Positions 37,690 through 46,168 of a DNA stretch of 64,000 nucleotides are shown here, piece by piece. Made by a program: the position numbers and the translations under genes. The stretch lies in assembly GCA_963772965.1 (NCBI GenBank), contig CAVYZU010000001.1:124001-188000 (forward strand), in the 5' to 3' direction. The notes below the pieces were generated by a model that was given only the letters and a program-made list of their open reading frames with translations, did not search any database and was not told where the DNA came from. Position 1 is the first letter of the stretch. The number at the start of each line of letters is the position of its first letter. This DNA is from AP-15 sp963772965. GTDB taxonomy: Bacteria; Pseudomonadota; Alphaproteobacteria; ATCC43930; CGMCC-115725.

Positions 37690-38277
37690 ATGGACGAAAT
37701 CACCGAAACCGAACCGTTGGCCCCATTCGAGCGCTGGTTTGCCGAAGCCTCGGCGCGCGAAGTGGATCCCACCGCGATGATCCTCGCGACCGCGACCCCG
37801 AACGGGGCGCCCTCGGCGCGCGCCGTGCTTCTGAAGGGCGTCGACCAACGCGGGTTTGTCTTCTACACCAACCTTGAAAGCCGAAAATCGAAAGAGCTGG
37901 CCCCTAACCCGCGCGCCGCGTTATGCTTTTTTTGGCCGTCATTGCGACGGCAGGTGCGGATCGAGGGCACTGTCGAGGCGGTGTCGCCCGCGGAGGCCGA
38001 CGCCTATTTTGCCAGCCGCGCGCGCGACAGCCGGATCGGAGCATGGGCATCGGACCAATCGCGGCCACTCTCGAACCGAGCCACGCTCGAGCAGCGCGTC
38101 GAGCAGTTCGCCGAGCGGTTTGCCGATAGCGAGGTGCCGCGGCCGCCTTATTGGTCAGGCTTTCGGGTAGCGCCGCAACGGATCGAGTTCTGGCAGGAGC
38201 GTCCCTCGCGCCTGCATGACCGCTGGTTGTTTGTTCGCGAGGGGGGTGAATGGCGACGGGAACGGCTTTTCCCCTGA
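37690..38277 (+). CDS. pdxH: Pyridoxamine 5'-phosphate oxidase
   Basis: This FMN enzyme forms pyridoxal phosphate. The 195-residue protein shows PFERWFAEA at the N-end, FMN-binding SARAVLLKGVDQRGFVFYTN, ARDSRIGAWASDQS near residue 115, and the C-terminal WGGF-like block PPYWSGFRVAPQRIEFWQ and RLHDRWLF, ending RERLFP as in PdxH. It overlaps the next gene by 28 bp. Confidence 0.95.
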   Translation: MDEITETEPLAPFERWFAEASAREVDPTAMILATATPNGAPSARAVLLKGVDQRGFVFYTNLESRKSKELAPNPRAALCFFWPSLRRQVRIEGTVEAVSPAEADAYFASRARDSRIGAWASDQSRPLSNRATLEQRVEQFAERFADSEVPRPPYWSGFRVAPQRIEFWQERPSRLHDRWLFVREGGEWRRERLFP

Positions 38278-39194
38278 TCTACGGCCCCGAAGCAGACCGG
38301 TTGCGGCGGCGGGCGACTTATGCCTCGGTTGCGGTTGCCCTGCTGTTGATCGCGGTCAAGTTCGGGGCGTGGCTTGAAACCGGCTCGGTCGCGCTGTTGT
38401 CGAGCGTCATCGACTCTCTGCTCGATGCGGCCGCGTCAGTCATCAATCTGATTGCCGTGCGCCACGCGATGACGCCGGCGGATCGCGAACATCGCTTTGG
38501 CCACGGCAAGGCGGAACCGCTGGCGGTTCTTGGGCAATCGGCCTTTATCACCGGCAGCGCCTTGCTATTGCTGGCCGAGGCAGTGCGCCGGCTGATCGAT
38601 CCGCTCCCGATCCATAACCCGCCGCTCGGCATCGTGGTGATGGTCTTCTCGATCATCGTGACCGTGGGATTGGTGCTCTATCAACGGCACGTCGTGAGCC
38701 GTACCGGCTCGATCGCGATCAGCGCCGACGAATTGCACTATCGCAGCGATGTGGTTCTAAACCTCAGCGTCATCGCCGCCCTGGTCCTGAGCGCGCTCTT
38801 CGGGTTGCGCATCCTCGACCCGTTGTTCGGCGCCGCGATCGGGATATGGATCATCTGGTCGGCGGCCCGGCTGGCACGGCTTTCGCTGGTGCAGCTGATG
38901 GACGAAGAGTTGCCCGATGATGAGCGCGAAAAGATCCGCGAAATCGCCCAGTCTCATCCCGAGGTAACGGCGGCGCACGATCTGCGAACCCGGGTCGCGG
39001 GACCGACGGCTTTTATTCAGATCCACATCGAAATGGATGGCGCAATGAGCCTGATCCGAGCCCACGAAGTTTCGGACGAGGTCGAGGCGAGGTTACGCGC
39101 CGCCTACCCCAATGCCGAGATCATCATCCATCAGGATCCAGAAGGGATCGAAGAGCCGCGGGCGAACTTTCCGCGCCGGGTCGCGGCGCGATGA
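38250..39194 (+). CDS. Cation diffusion facilitator family transporter
   Basis: The 314-residue CDF protein exports divalent metals (Zn, Fe or Mn) in exchange for protons. Metal-site Asp residues are visible in SVIDSLLDAAAS (span 2) and in ELHYRSDVVLN (span 5), which has the FieF-like H/D pair. A cytoplasmic C-terminal domain (RAHEVSDEVEARLRAAYPNA, IIIHQDPEG) follows. The start lies inside pdxH and the stop overlaps the SDR start, indicating tight coupling of pdxH, CDF and SDR. Confidence 0.93.
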   Translation: MATGTAFPLIYGPEADRLRRRATYASVAVALLLIAVKFGAWLETGSVALLSSVIDSLLDAAASVINLIAVRHAMTPADREHRFGHGKAEPLAVLGQSAFITGSALLLLAEAVRRLIDPLPIHNPPLGIVVMVFSIIVTVGLVLYQRHVVSRTGSIAISADELHYRSDVVLNLSVIAALVLSALFGLRILDPLFGAAIGIWIIWSAARLARLSLVQLMDEELPDDEREKIREIAQSHPEVTAAHDLRTRVAGPTAFIQIHIEMDGAMSLIRAHEVSDEVEARLRAAYPNAEIIIHQDPEGIEEPRANFPRRVAAR

Positions 39195-39928
39195 GCGGCG
39201 AACGCAAGGTCTTGCTGTTGACTGGCGCCAGCCGGGGTATTGGACACGCGACGGTCCAGCGCTTCAGTTACGCCGGCTGGCGCGTCATCACCTGCTCTCG
39301 CGATGCGGTGCCGGCCGAATGCAAGCGCGACCCGAATTGGAGCCACCACATCACCGCCGACCTCGGCGACCCCGCGGACCTCGACCATTTTGTCGCCGAG
39401 GCCAAGGATCACATCGATGGCCCTTTGCACGCGCTCGTCAACAATGCCGGGGTCTCGCCGAAATCGCCGACAAAGGAGCGGCTTGGCACGCTCAACGGCG
39501 ATCTCGACGACTGGCACCGGGTGTTTCACCTGAATTTCTTTGTGCCGTTGATCCTGTCACGCGCTTTTGCGCCGGCGCTCGCGCGCGGCACCGGGGCGAT
39601 CGTCAACATCACCTCGATCGCTGGGCACATGGTGCATCCGTTCGCCGGTTCGGCTTATGCGACGTCAAAAGCGGCGTTGTCGGCTTTGACCCGCGAGATG
39701 GCGGCGGATTTCGCAAGGATCGGGGTGCGTGTCAACGCGGTCGCCCCGGGCGAGATCGAGACCGCAATGCTGTCGCCCGAGACGGCGATCTTATTGCCGC
39801 GCATCCCGCTGAACCGGCTTGGCATTCCCTCCGATGTCGCGGGCACGATCTTTTTTTTATGCAGCGATGACGCCGCCTACGTCACCGGCACCGAAATCTC
39901 AGTCAATGGCGGCCAGCACATATATTGA
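39191..39928 (+). CDS. SDR family oxidoreductase
   Basis: The 245-residue short-chain dehydrogenase has the NAD(P) motif LLTGASRGIGHATV, NNAG (LVNNAGVSPKSP), catalytic Ser in NITSIAG, and YATSKAALSALTREM (Y-x3-K). The C-terminal ITGTEISVNGG-like end (YVTGTEISVNGGQHIY) is typical. The start overlaps the CDF stop in ATGA. A decayed copy of its 3' end lies at about 41440-41640. Confidence 0.93.
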   Translation: MSGERKVLLLTGASRGIGHATVQRFSYAGWRVITCSRDAVPAECKRDPNWSHHITADLGDPADLDHFVAEAKDHIDGPLHALVNNAGVSPKSPTKERLGTLNGDLDDWHRVFHLNFFVPLILSRAFAPALARGTGAIVNITSIAGHMVHPFAGSAYATSKAALSALTREMAADFARIGVRVNAVAPGEIETAMLSPETAILLPRIPLNRLGIPSDVAGTIFFLCSDDAAYVTGTEISVNGGQHIY

Positions 39929-40085
39929 AGGCTAAGCGCTGCTTGAGGAATGGCCAGCTGAGAAGAGTCGACTTTCTTGGGAGCAAGGGCACGGATGTCA
40001 CGTGGCGCCGATTTTAAAGTTTGACTCCTGCAGGAGTAGCTAGATCCGCGAGTGCCCGGTGCGTGGAGGTTGCGAAGCAAGATCG

Positions 40086-40508
40086 ATGAGCGAAGAACGT
40101 CCTACCCGGATCGAGGGCGCCATCGCCGAGTTGCGAGCCGAAATCAAAGCGGATCTTGCTGAGATGCGAGCGGAAATGGCCACTAAAGCCGATCTCGCAG
40201 AGTTGCGAGCCGAAATGGCCACTAAGGCCGATCTCGCAGAGTTGCGAGCCGAAATGGCCACCAAGGCCGATCTTGCTGCCGCCGTCGCCGATGTCGCCCA
40301 AAACGTCGAGGTCACCGCACTCGGCCGGCTGGTGCGGCAGGCGATCAATGATACCGCGATGTTGCGCGGTGAGGTGCGGATGACGACCGCGACGTTGCAG
40401 CAACTGGTCGGCACGGTTGGCGGGTTTGCGAACCTGCTGCAAGCTTTGGTCGATCAGCAACAACGTCTAGGCTCCAAACTCAATCAAGTGATTGACATGA
40501 CGCAATAG
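40086..40508 (+). pseudogene. Coiled-coil repeat protein, C-terminus replaced by IS5-type insertion
   Basis: This is a hydrophilic coiled-coil protein with three tandem KADLAELRAEMAT-like 13-residue units (39-bp DNA repeats between about 40147 and 40275), then VTALGRLVRQAINDTAMLRG and a Gln-rich tail. Codons after 40466 are IS sequence. Removing the IS and one CTAG restores QQRLDDRVRALEDERHP and a stop at 41352-41354, giving about 141 residues. The restored tail continues the heptad pattern, which supports the reconstruction. No enzymatic motif; probably a structural or scaffold protein, unknown function. Confidence 0.7.
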
Positions 40509-41313
40509 CTGTGATTCAAGCTGGAAACTTCGGGGGCTTGGATCATGACGGGGGAGTTCTGGCTCGACGATCGGCAATGGGTGGTGATCGCGCCGCTGTT
40601 GCCGACCAACCAACCGGGGGCACATCGCAAGGACGATCGTCGGATCATCAGCGGCATTATCCACGTGCTCAAGGTCGGGTGCCGGTGGCAGGATTGCCCG
40701 GCGGTCTACGGTCCGCCGACGACGATCTACAATCGCTTTCATCGCTGGGCGCGCCGCGGGATCTGGCGACAATTGTTCACCGCGCTGGTGACCGTCGATC
40801 CCGGCGGCATCCAGATGATCGACAGCACCACCGCCAAGGCGCATCGCTCGGCGGCCGGCGGAAAAGGGGGGCCGAGCTCCAGGCGATCGGCCGCTCGCGC
40901 GGCGGGCGAACGACAAAAATCCATGCTGTTGTCGATGGTTGCGGTCGTCCCGTGGCGTTCGCCGTAACCCCCGGGCAGCGCGGCGACCTGCCCATCGCTC
41001 GCGGCCTGCTCGAACCGCTGCCGCCAGCCGGTCTGTGTGCCGCCGATGGCGCCTATGACAGCGATCGGCTGCGGCTATTTCTGATCGCGCGCGGCACCCG
41101 CCCGGTCATTCCCAATAACCCCGCCCGCAAACATCTTCATCCGTTCGATCCCCAGACCTACAAGCTGCGCAACTTGATCGAACGAATGTTCGGCCGCCTC
41201 AAAGACTGGCGCCGCATCGCCACCCGCTACGACAAGCTCGCCGCCAACTTCGCCGCTGCCGTAGCCCTCGCCGCTGTCATAAACTGGTGGCTATGATTGA
41301 GTCTGGAGCCTAG
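40467..41313. mobile_element. IS5-type (IS427-like) insertion sequence
   Basis: The ends are inverted repeats: taggctccaaactcaatca on the left and, reversed, taggctccagactcaatca on the right. CTAG flanks both borders (40467-40470 and 41310-41313), the duplicated target. The element carries one transposase in two overlapping frames and interrupts the coiled-coil gene. Confidence 0.88.
40545..41296 (+). CDS. IS5 family transposase, two frames joined by -1 frameshifting
   Basis: The first frame (40545-40967) gives WLDDRQWVVIAPLLP, the DUF4096-type N-domain, and MIDSTTAKAHRSAAGG with the first catalytic Asp. The second frame, entered by a -1 shift near the A4G6 run at 40862-40871, gives ELQAIGRSRGGRTTKIHAVV, CAADGAYDSD (second Asp) and LRNLIERMFGRLKDWRRIAT (Glu). 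Two-frame transposases of this kind are normal for the IS427 group, so this is probably programmed rather than damage. Confidence 0.88.
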
Positions 41314-41439
41314 ACGACCGCGTGCGCGCGCTCGAAGACGAGCGCCACCCATGACTGAGCGGCCATCTGGTCAGGCAAGGCAACATAGATGCGGTGGCGG
41401 TGCAGGGCATGTCACAGTCGGCCTTGCCCAGTTCGGCGT

Positions 41440-41640
41440 CGCCGCGACCGCGACGTGCGCCTCAATGCGGTCGCGAGATCGAGACCGCGATGCTGTCGCT
41501 CGAAACAGCGGTGTTGTTGCTGCATCGGCTCGGGATTCCTTCGGACGTCGCCGGCACAATCTTTTTTTGTGCAGCGGCAACGCGCCTACGTCACCGGCAC
41601 CGAGATCTCGGTCAACGGCGGCCAGCACATATATTGGAGG
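41440..41640 (+). pseudogene. Decayed duplicate of the SDR gene 3' end
   Basis: The stretch from about gcgagatcgagaccgcgatg to cggccagcacatatattgga matches 39757-39928 of the SDR gene closely. It shares the unusual run of T after cacgatc/cacaatc and the shared end ggcggccagcacatatattg, but with indels that break the frame. No start or complete SDR fold remains. It lies just beyond the IS5-broken coiled-coil gene. Confidence 0.75.
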
Positions 41641-41687
41641 GGTGGGGTGCCCGATGCACCCTTAACGCGCCATGTCGGGCCCCCCAA

Positions 41688-42863
41688 TCAGCCCGCTTGT
41701 ATCTGGACATGGCGGGTGATCTGTCCGTTGCTTTCCCAGTAGGTGTGCTTGTCCGCAATCTGCGGATCGGTCGGCGCGGGCTGGATCGCCCCATCAGTGC
41801 CGATGGCGCGCGAGGTAATGCTGTGTTCGTCCGGCGCCGCATCGGGCCAGTCGAGGGACCACAGTCGCCAGGCGTATTTCGCCTCGTGGCTCTTATCGAT
41901 CATCGCCTGCTTCCAGGGACCGTCGTCAATCCTAACCTCGACGCGCGCGATTGACGCGCCCCAGGCCATGCCGAGGATACGGTAGCGGCCGTCTTGCCGG
42001 ACGACCCGCGCGGGTGCGGATTTGATGAGCGCCCGGCCGACCGAGGTCTCAACCCACTCGGTCTTGCCGTCGTGCTTCTCCTCGCGGACGGTAACGTAGT
42101 CGCGTCCCATGAAGCGGTTTTCCAAGCGGGTGTCGCGCACCTCGATCCGCTTTAGCCATTTGGTGTTGGCGATGCCGTACCAGCCGGGCGCGATCAGCCG
42201 CAGCGGAAAACCGTGTTCCGGCAACAATGGCGCGCCGTTCATCTCGTAGCACAGCAGATTATCGGGCTGCATCGCATCGGCGAACCGCATGCTCCGAGCG
42301 AAGTTTTGCGGCATTTTGATGCCGCGCACCTCTTCCGTCCCCTGATCGGTGCCGACAAAAACGATCTCGATCCCGCGGTCGAGCACCTCCGCCTCGCGCA
42401 GGAGTGGCGCTAGCGGCGTTCCGGCCCAGCGGGCCGTGCCGATGCCGGTCGGGAACCAGGGAAAGCCGTTGTTTCCCGAGCATTCGAGCGTAAAGACCAG
42501 CTCGCGGCGCGGTCTCGCCTTGATTTCGCTCAAGCTGAAATGGCCCGGCCGCTTAACGAGGCCAGTGATCTCCAGGGACCAATTCTTCTCGTCGATGTGC
42601 GGCCGATTGTAGTGGGCGACGTTAAAGAACTCACGGTTGGGTGTCAGCCACGAGTCGAGGTCTTCCCAGCGCTGCAGATTCTGCACGAGACCGGAGGCCG
42701 CCGCCGGCTCGGGCGGCGGTTGGTCAGACCACGGGATGGTCTGTTCACCGGGTCGGGCGGCAAAGGCCCGTGCCAGCAAGGAGTTGTTCAACACCGCGGC
42801 GCCCGCGACCGCGACCCCGCTTTGCGCCAGGAACTTCCGGCGCGGTAGATCAAAGGTCTCCAT
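41688..42863 (-). CDS. SUOX-fold molybdopterin oxidoreductase (sulfite oxidase-like), Tat-exported
   Basis: The 391-residue protein has a twin-arginine leader (DLPRRKFLAQSGVAVAGAAV). It also has the sulfite-oxidase fold: the Mo-ligand Cys in FTLECSGNN near residue 135, LPEHGFPLRLIAPGWYGIAN then TKWLKRIEV, and the C-terminal dimerisation domain (ILGMAWGASIARVEVRIDDG, WKQAM). The ATG at 42863 has AGGAGGAACGGAG upstream; the longer open frame to 43049 is a leader without family resemblance. It probably oxidises sulfite or a related small substrate in the periplasm. No dedicated cytochrome partner is adjacent. Confidence 0.9.
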   Translation of the reverse strand: METFDLPRRKFLAQSGVAVAGAAVLNNSLLARAFAARPGEQTIPWSDQPPPEPAAASGLVQNLQRWEDLDSWLTPNREFFNVAHYNRPHIDEKNWSLEITGLVKRPGHFSLSEIKARPRRELVFTLECSGNNGFPWFPTGIGTARWAGTPLAPLLREAEVLDRGIEIVFVGTDQGTEEVRGIKMPQNFARSMRFADAMQPDNLLCYEMNGAPLLPEHGFPLRLIAPGWYGIANTKWLKRIEVRDTRLENRFMGRDYVTVREEKHDGKTEWVETSVGRALIKSAPARVVRQDGRYRILGMAWGASIARVEVRIDDGPWKQAMIDKSHEAKYAWRLWSLDWPDAAPDEHSITSRAIGTDGAIQPAPTDPQIADKHTYWESNGQITRHVQIQAG

Positions 42864-43214
42864 CTCCGTTCCTCCTTGTTCGCGCCCCGGCCTTTGAGGC
42901 CGATTGACGGGATCGCGTTTCAGGCTAGAAGCAAGACGGGTATCGCGCGTCGACCGTTCGGTGGAAGGTAGGTCTTTTTCGACTGCGATGAACCGTATCT
43001 CGTTACCAACGCGGCCTGCGATTTGCGCCTTGCGCCATACTCGGTTCAATGAAACCGGAGTGGCGGCTCAGTTTCGCCGCTCTTTCCGGCCGGGATCTCG
43101 AAATCCTTCTGGTGCGCTCCGACGACATCCTCCACGCGCGCGCCGGAAATGTCGTGGCGATCCATGCGAATTGGCATGCGAACCTCCGTTTTTCGCCGCC
43201 GTGGCCGCGGTGGT
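42864..43214. other. Intergenic region, no convincing gene
   Basis: Short open frames on the plus strand (e.g. beginning MKPEWRLSFAALSGRDLEIL at 43049) run into the 3' end of the oppositely oriented FAD-oxidase gene and have no recognisable family. I leave them uncalled. The region must hold the promoter of the molybdoenzyme. Confidence 0.4.
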
Positions 43215-44594
43215 TCAGGGCGCCGGCCGGATGTTGTGGTTCACCCGGAAGAGGTTCGTGGGGTCATATTTCTTCTTTACCTCGGCGAGCCGCGCGTAAT
43301 TGTCGCCAAAGGCCGCCCGCACCCGCGCCTCACCCTCGTCATCCATCATGAAGTTCGGATAGGCGCCGGCGAGATCGAACGGATGGACTGCCTCCCAATA
43401 GTCGCGCGCCCATTGTCGCAAAGCCGGGGCCTTGGCCGGCTCGGAATCGATCCCGGCGATCACCATCGACCAAGTCACGTCGCGATGACCCCAGGCAGTC
43501 TCGTCCCGCTGCTTGCGATGGACGGCACCGTCGATCGGATAGAGGTGCATCAGCGACAGCGCGCTTGGTGCTTTGGCCGCGTGCGCGATATGCGTCTCGA
43601 TCGCCGCATCGGGCAGATCCTTGACGAAATCGCCCTTCCAGTACCATTGCAGGCCCTTCGGCAAGAGCGGGTCGAATAGCGTCTGCAGCACCGGGTAAGG
43701 CATCGGCTGGGCCCAGTCGATGATCGGCTTGGGCAGCTCGGCGCGGATCGCATTAACGGCCTTCTCGCCGTCCGGGCCGGGATGCGAGACGAGCAGCGCA
43801 CACATCTTCCTGCCCCAATGCTCCTGCGGGAACGGCTCGCTCGGCGGCACCGTTTGCAACCCGAGATAGATAAAAAATTCGTCCGGCGAACTTGCCTGGA
43901 ATTGCCGGTACCAGCGCATCACCTGAGCGGCGTCGGTGAGATCGAAGATGATCGGCCCGGCATACAGCATCCCCACCGGGTTGGTGCGGAAGAGGAAACT
44001 GGTGACGACGCCGAAATTGCCGCCGCCGCCGCGCAAGGCCCAGAACAGATCAGCGTTCTCGCTTTCCGACGCGGTGACGAAGCGGCCGTCGGCCGTCACC
44101 ACATCCGCTTCCAAAAGATTGTCTATCGCCAGCCCGTACTGGCGGCTGAGATGGCCGTGGCCGCCGCTCAACGTTAGGCCGGCAACGCCGGTCGTCGAGA
44201 CGACGCCGAAGGGCACCGCCTGACCGAAGGCGCAGGTGGCGTGATCGACATCCCCGGTGACACAGCCGGCCCCGACCCGCACCGTCCGCTTCGCCGGATC
44301 GACCCGTGCCCCCTTCATCAGCGACAGATCGATGACCAGCCCGTCATCGACGCTGGCGAGCCCCGCCCCATTGTGGGCGCCGCCACGAATTGCGATCGTC
44401 AGGCCATTGTCGCGCCCGAAATTGACCGCCGCGATCACGTCGGCAACGTCGGCGCAGCGCGCGATCAGGAGCGGGTGCTTGTCGATCATGCCGTTATAGA
44501 GCCTGCGCGCCTCGTCATACTCGGGGTTGTTGCGCCCGAAAACCGCTCCGCGCAGAGCTTGCGTGAATTTGGCAACGGCTTCATCCTTGAGCAT
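43215..44594 (-). CDS. FAD-binding (PCMH/BBE) oxidoreductase
   Basis: The 459-residue flavoprotein is of the berberine-bridge-like family. The FAD domain has IAIRGGAHNGAGLASVDDGL, where the His may carry a covalent flavin, and STTGVAGLTLSGGHGHLSRQ. The cysteine found at the second attachment point in bicovalent members is absent (GGHGH). The BBE end reads KKYDPTNLFRVNHNIRP. ATG 44594 with GGGAGG upstream is preferred over 44630. The substrate is unknown; carbohydrate or alcohol oxidation is usual. Confidence 0.9.
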   Translation of the reverse strand: MLKDEAVAKFTQALRGAVFGRNNPEYDEARRLYNGMIDKHPLLIARCADVADVIAAVNFGRDNGLTIAIRGGAHNGAGLASVDDGLVIDLSLMKGARVDPAKRTVRVGAGCVTGDVDHATCAFGQAVPFGVVSTTGVAGLTLSGGHGHLSRQYGLAIDNLLEADVVTADGRFVTASESENADLFWALRGGGGNFGVVTSFLFRTNPVGMLYAGPIIFDLTDAAQVMRWYRQFQASSPDEFFIYLGLQTVPPSEPFPQEHWGRKMCALLVSHPGPDGEKAVNAIRAELPKPIIDWAQPMPYPVLQTLFDPLLPKGLQWYWKGDFVKDLPDAAIETHIAHAAKAPSALSLMHLYPIDGAVHRKQRDETAWGHRDVTWSMVIAGIDSEPAKAPALRQWARDYWEAVHPFDLAGAYPNFMMDDEGEARVRAAFGDNYARLAEVKKKYDPTNLFRVNHNIRPAP

Positions 44595-44712
44595 GATGCC
44601 TCCCAGAAATGGATGGGACTGACCTTTCAACGCTCTGAATAGGAAGCCGTCTAAAGGCTCCGCGCATCGGCCGTTTGGTGGAGGCGGCGTGTTTTTTGTT
44701 CGGGGCCGTGGG

Positions 44713-45834
44713 TCAGGAGAGATCGCGCTGCGGCAGGCTCTGCTGCAGCATGACGCGCACCAGCTCGGCTTGGCGGCTCGTTCCGGTCTTCTGAAACACT
44801 TCGAGAAGGTGAGTGCGGGCGGTGGCTCGGGAGATGCCGAGGCGCTCGGCGGCCGCCTGGACGCCGTCGCCCTGCAGGATCTCGCGCGCTAAACCGGCCT
44901 GTGCGGGGGTGAGGCCGAACAGCAGCCGGATCTCGTCACAGCTGGGTAAGCGGCTTTCCTTGGGGTCCTTAACAAAGACGATCGCGGCGGGCCGCTGCGT
45001 CAGCCACGCCGTCTCCGCGCGGAGCGGCAAAATCAGCAAAGCGAGGTTCCCCCCATCCAGGCACCGCAAAGACAGCAGTCCCCCGGGAATCCCCTCCTCA
45101 CCCCCAGCGATCATCGCGCGCAGCGCCGCTGTCTGCGCCGGCACACACGCAGCTAGGCGCCCGCCTCTAGCGGTTAAGGCCGTTCCCTGCCGCAACAGTG
45201 TCTCGGCGAGGGCATTGGCGAACAGGATTCGCGCCTCGGCGTCGACCAGAAGGGCGCCATGATTGCACTGGTTGAGCATCTCGGCGGCGGCTTCCCGTTC
45301 CATTTCAATCCGGCCGAGACGCAGATTTAATGAAACCGCACGTTGTAGATGCGGTGCCAGCGCGCTCAGCAGCCGTTCTTCGTCGCGCCCAAAGCGCTCT
45401 TCGTTCTGGGACCGGTAGAACCCGATGCCGGCGATCGCATTCTTTGTCTTTGCCACATTCGCGAAAAGTCCGAAATCTATGTGCTGCGGCTGCCAGAATT
45501 CATTGTAAAATGGTGTTTTCTTAAATTCGGAGCGGTTTATCAGGTTATCGAACCCGTAGATTTCTCCGACCGGGAAAGTCAAACCTCGCTCGCGCACCAC
45601 GTTGGAGGCCGACCACCGCTCGCGATAAAGATCCAGCCACTCGGGATGGGTGTGCGGCGCGACGACGAAAGTCCTTCTGTCGTTCGAATCCGTGACATCG
45701 ATGACGCTGAGGCTCATCATCGCCGCCCCGAGCGCGCCGGCGATCGCGATCATTGCCGACGCCCAAGCGCGGACATCGATCGCAGCCTCGTAGATCAAAT
45801 CGATCAGCTTGAGGAAATCGAACGTCCTACCCAT
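44713..45834 (-). CDS. LuxR-type helix-turn-helix transcriptional regulator
   Basis: The roughly 373-residue regulator has a C-terminal LuxR HTH: LTPAQAGLAREILQGDGVQA and AERLGISRATARTHLLEVFQ, then KTGTSRQAELVRVML. An N-terminal sensory region (PAS/GAF-like; HPEWLDLYRERW, LVDAEARILFANALAE near residue 200) precedes it. Start ATG 45834 is chosen over 45849 because it begins MGRTFDFLKLIDLIYEAA, like relatives. A CRP-like palindrome lies about 140 bp upstream at 45976. The target genes are not evident. Confidence 0.87.
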   Translation of the reverse strand: MGRTFDFLKLIDLIYEAAIDVRAWASAMIAIAGALGAAMMSLSVIDVTDSNDRRTFVVAPHTHPEWLDLYRERWSASNVVRERGLTFPVGEIYGFDNLINRSEFKKTPFYNEFWQPQHIDFGLFANVAKTKNAIAGIGFYRSQNEERFGRDEERLLSALAPHLQRAVSLNLRLGRIEMEREAAAEMLNQCNHGALLVDAEARILFANALAETLLRQGTALTARGGRLAACVPAQTAALRAMIAGGEEGIPGGLLSLRCLDGGNLALLILPLRAETAWLTQRPAAIVFVKDPKESRLPSCDEIRLLFGLTPAQAGLAREILQGDGVQAAAERLGISRATARTHLLEVFQKTGTSRQAELVRVMLQQSLPQRDLS

Positions 45835-46168
45835 TGTGCTGGCCTCCAATCGCAGTGAGGATCAGCGAACATGCCGCCCAGCTCAGGTGAGCCGGGTTTT
45901 CAGCGGTTTGTGCCTCCCGATGCGTGGTTGCACATCCGCGCCGCCCGAATTTAGGCCCGTAATATAAAACGGGACTGTGAACAGGTTCACATTTAACGAC
46001 GGTTTAGTTGGATTCGCACCCGGTTCTCGGGTTGCTCGAGAGCCGCCATGGGTGAGCGACTGCGGCGCGGGGAGCGCCGCTTCAGCAGACAACAGCTGCC
46101 TCAGCCGGTAGAAACCTATGGCGGCAGCGGGTTTAGGACCGGTCGGCCCACGCGGCTCCGGCTCAACA
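45835..46168. other. Divergent-free intergenic region between hemA and luxR-type gene
   Basis: This stretch of about 335 bp contains no gene I can support. It holds the CRP-like palindrome at 45976-45991 and an AT-rich stretch (gtaatataaaac) next to it that may be the promoter of the regulator. Confidence 0.45.
45976..45991. promoter_or_regulatory. CRP/FNR-family binding-site-like palindrome
   Basis: TGTGAACAGGTTCACA fits the CRP consensus TGTGA-N6-TCACA exactly, with full 7-bp arms (TGTGAAC / GTTCACA). It lies upstream of the LuxR-type regulator gene in an AT-richer stretch. Function is inferred only. Confidence 0.5.

Noticed and set aside
40140..40280. Short direct repeats considered as a CRISPR array
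   Set aside because: Repeats are contiguous, in frame and encode a coiled coil; no spacers.
43049..43351. Plus-strand frame between the molybdoenzyme and FAD oxidase genes
   Set aside because: Runs over the FAD oxidase 3' end and shows no recognisable family; kept as intergenic.
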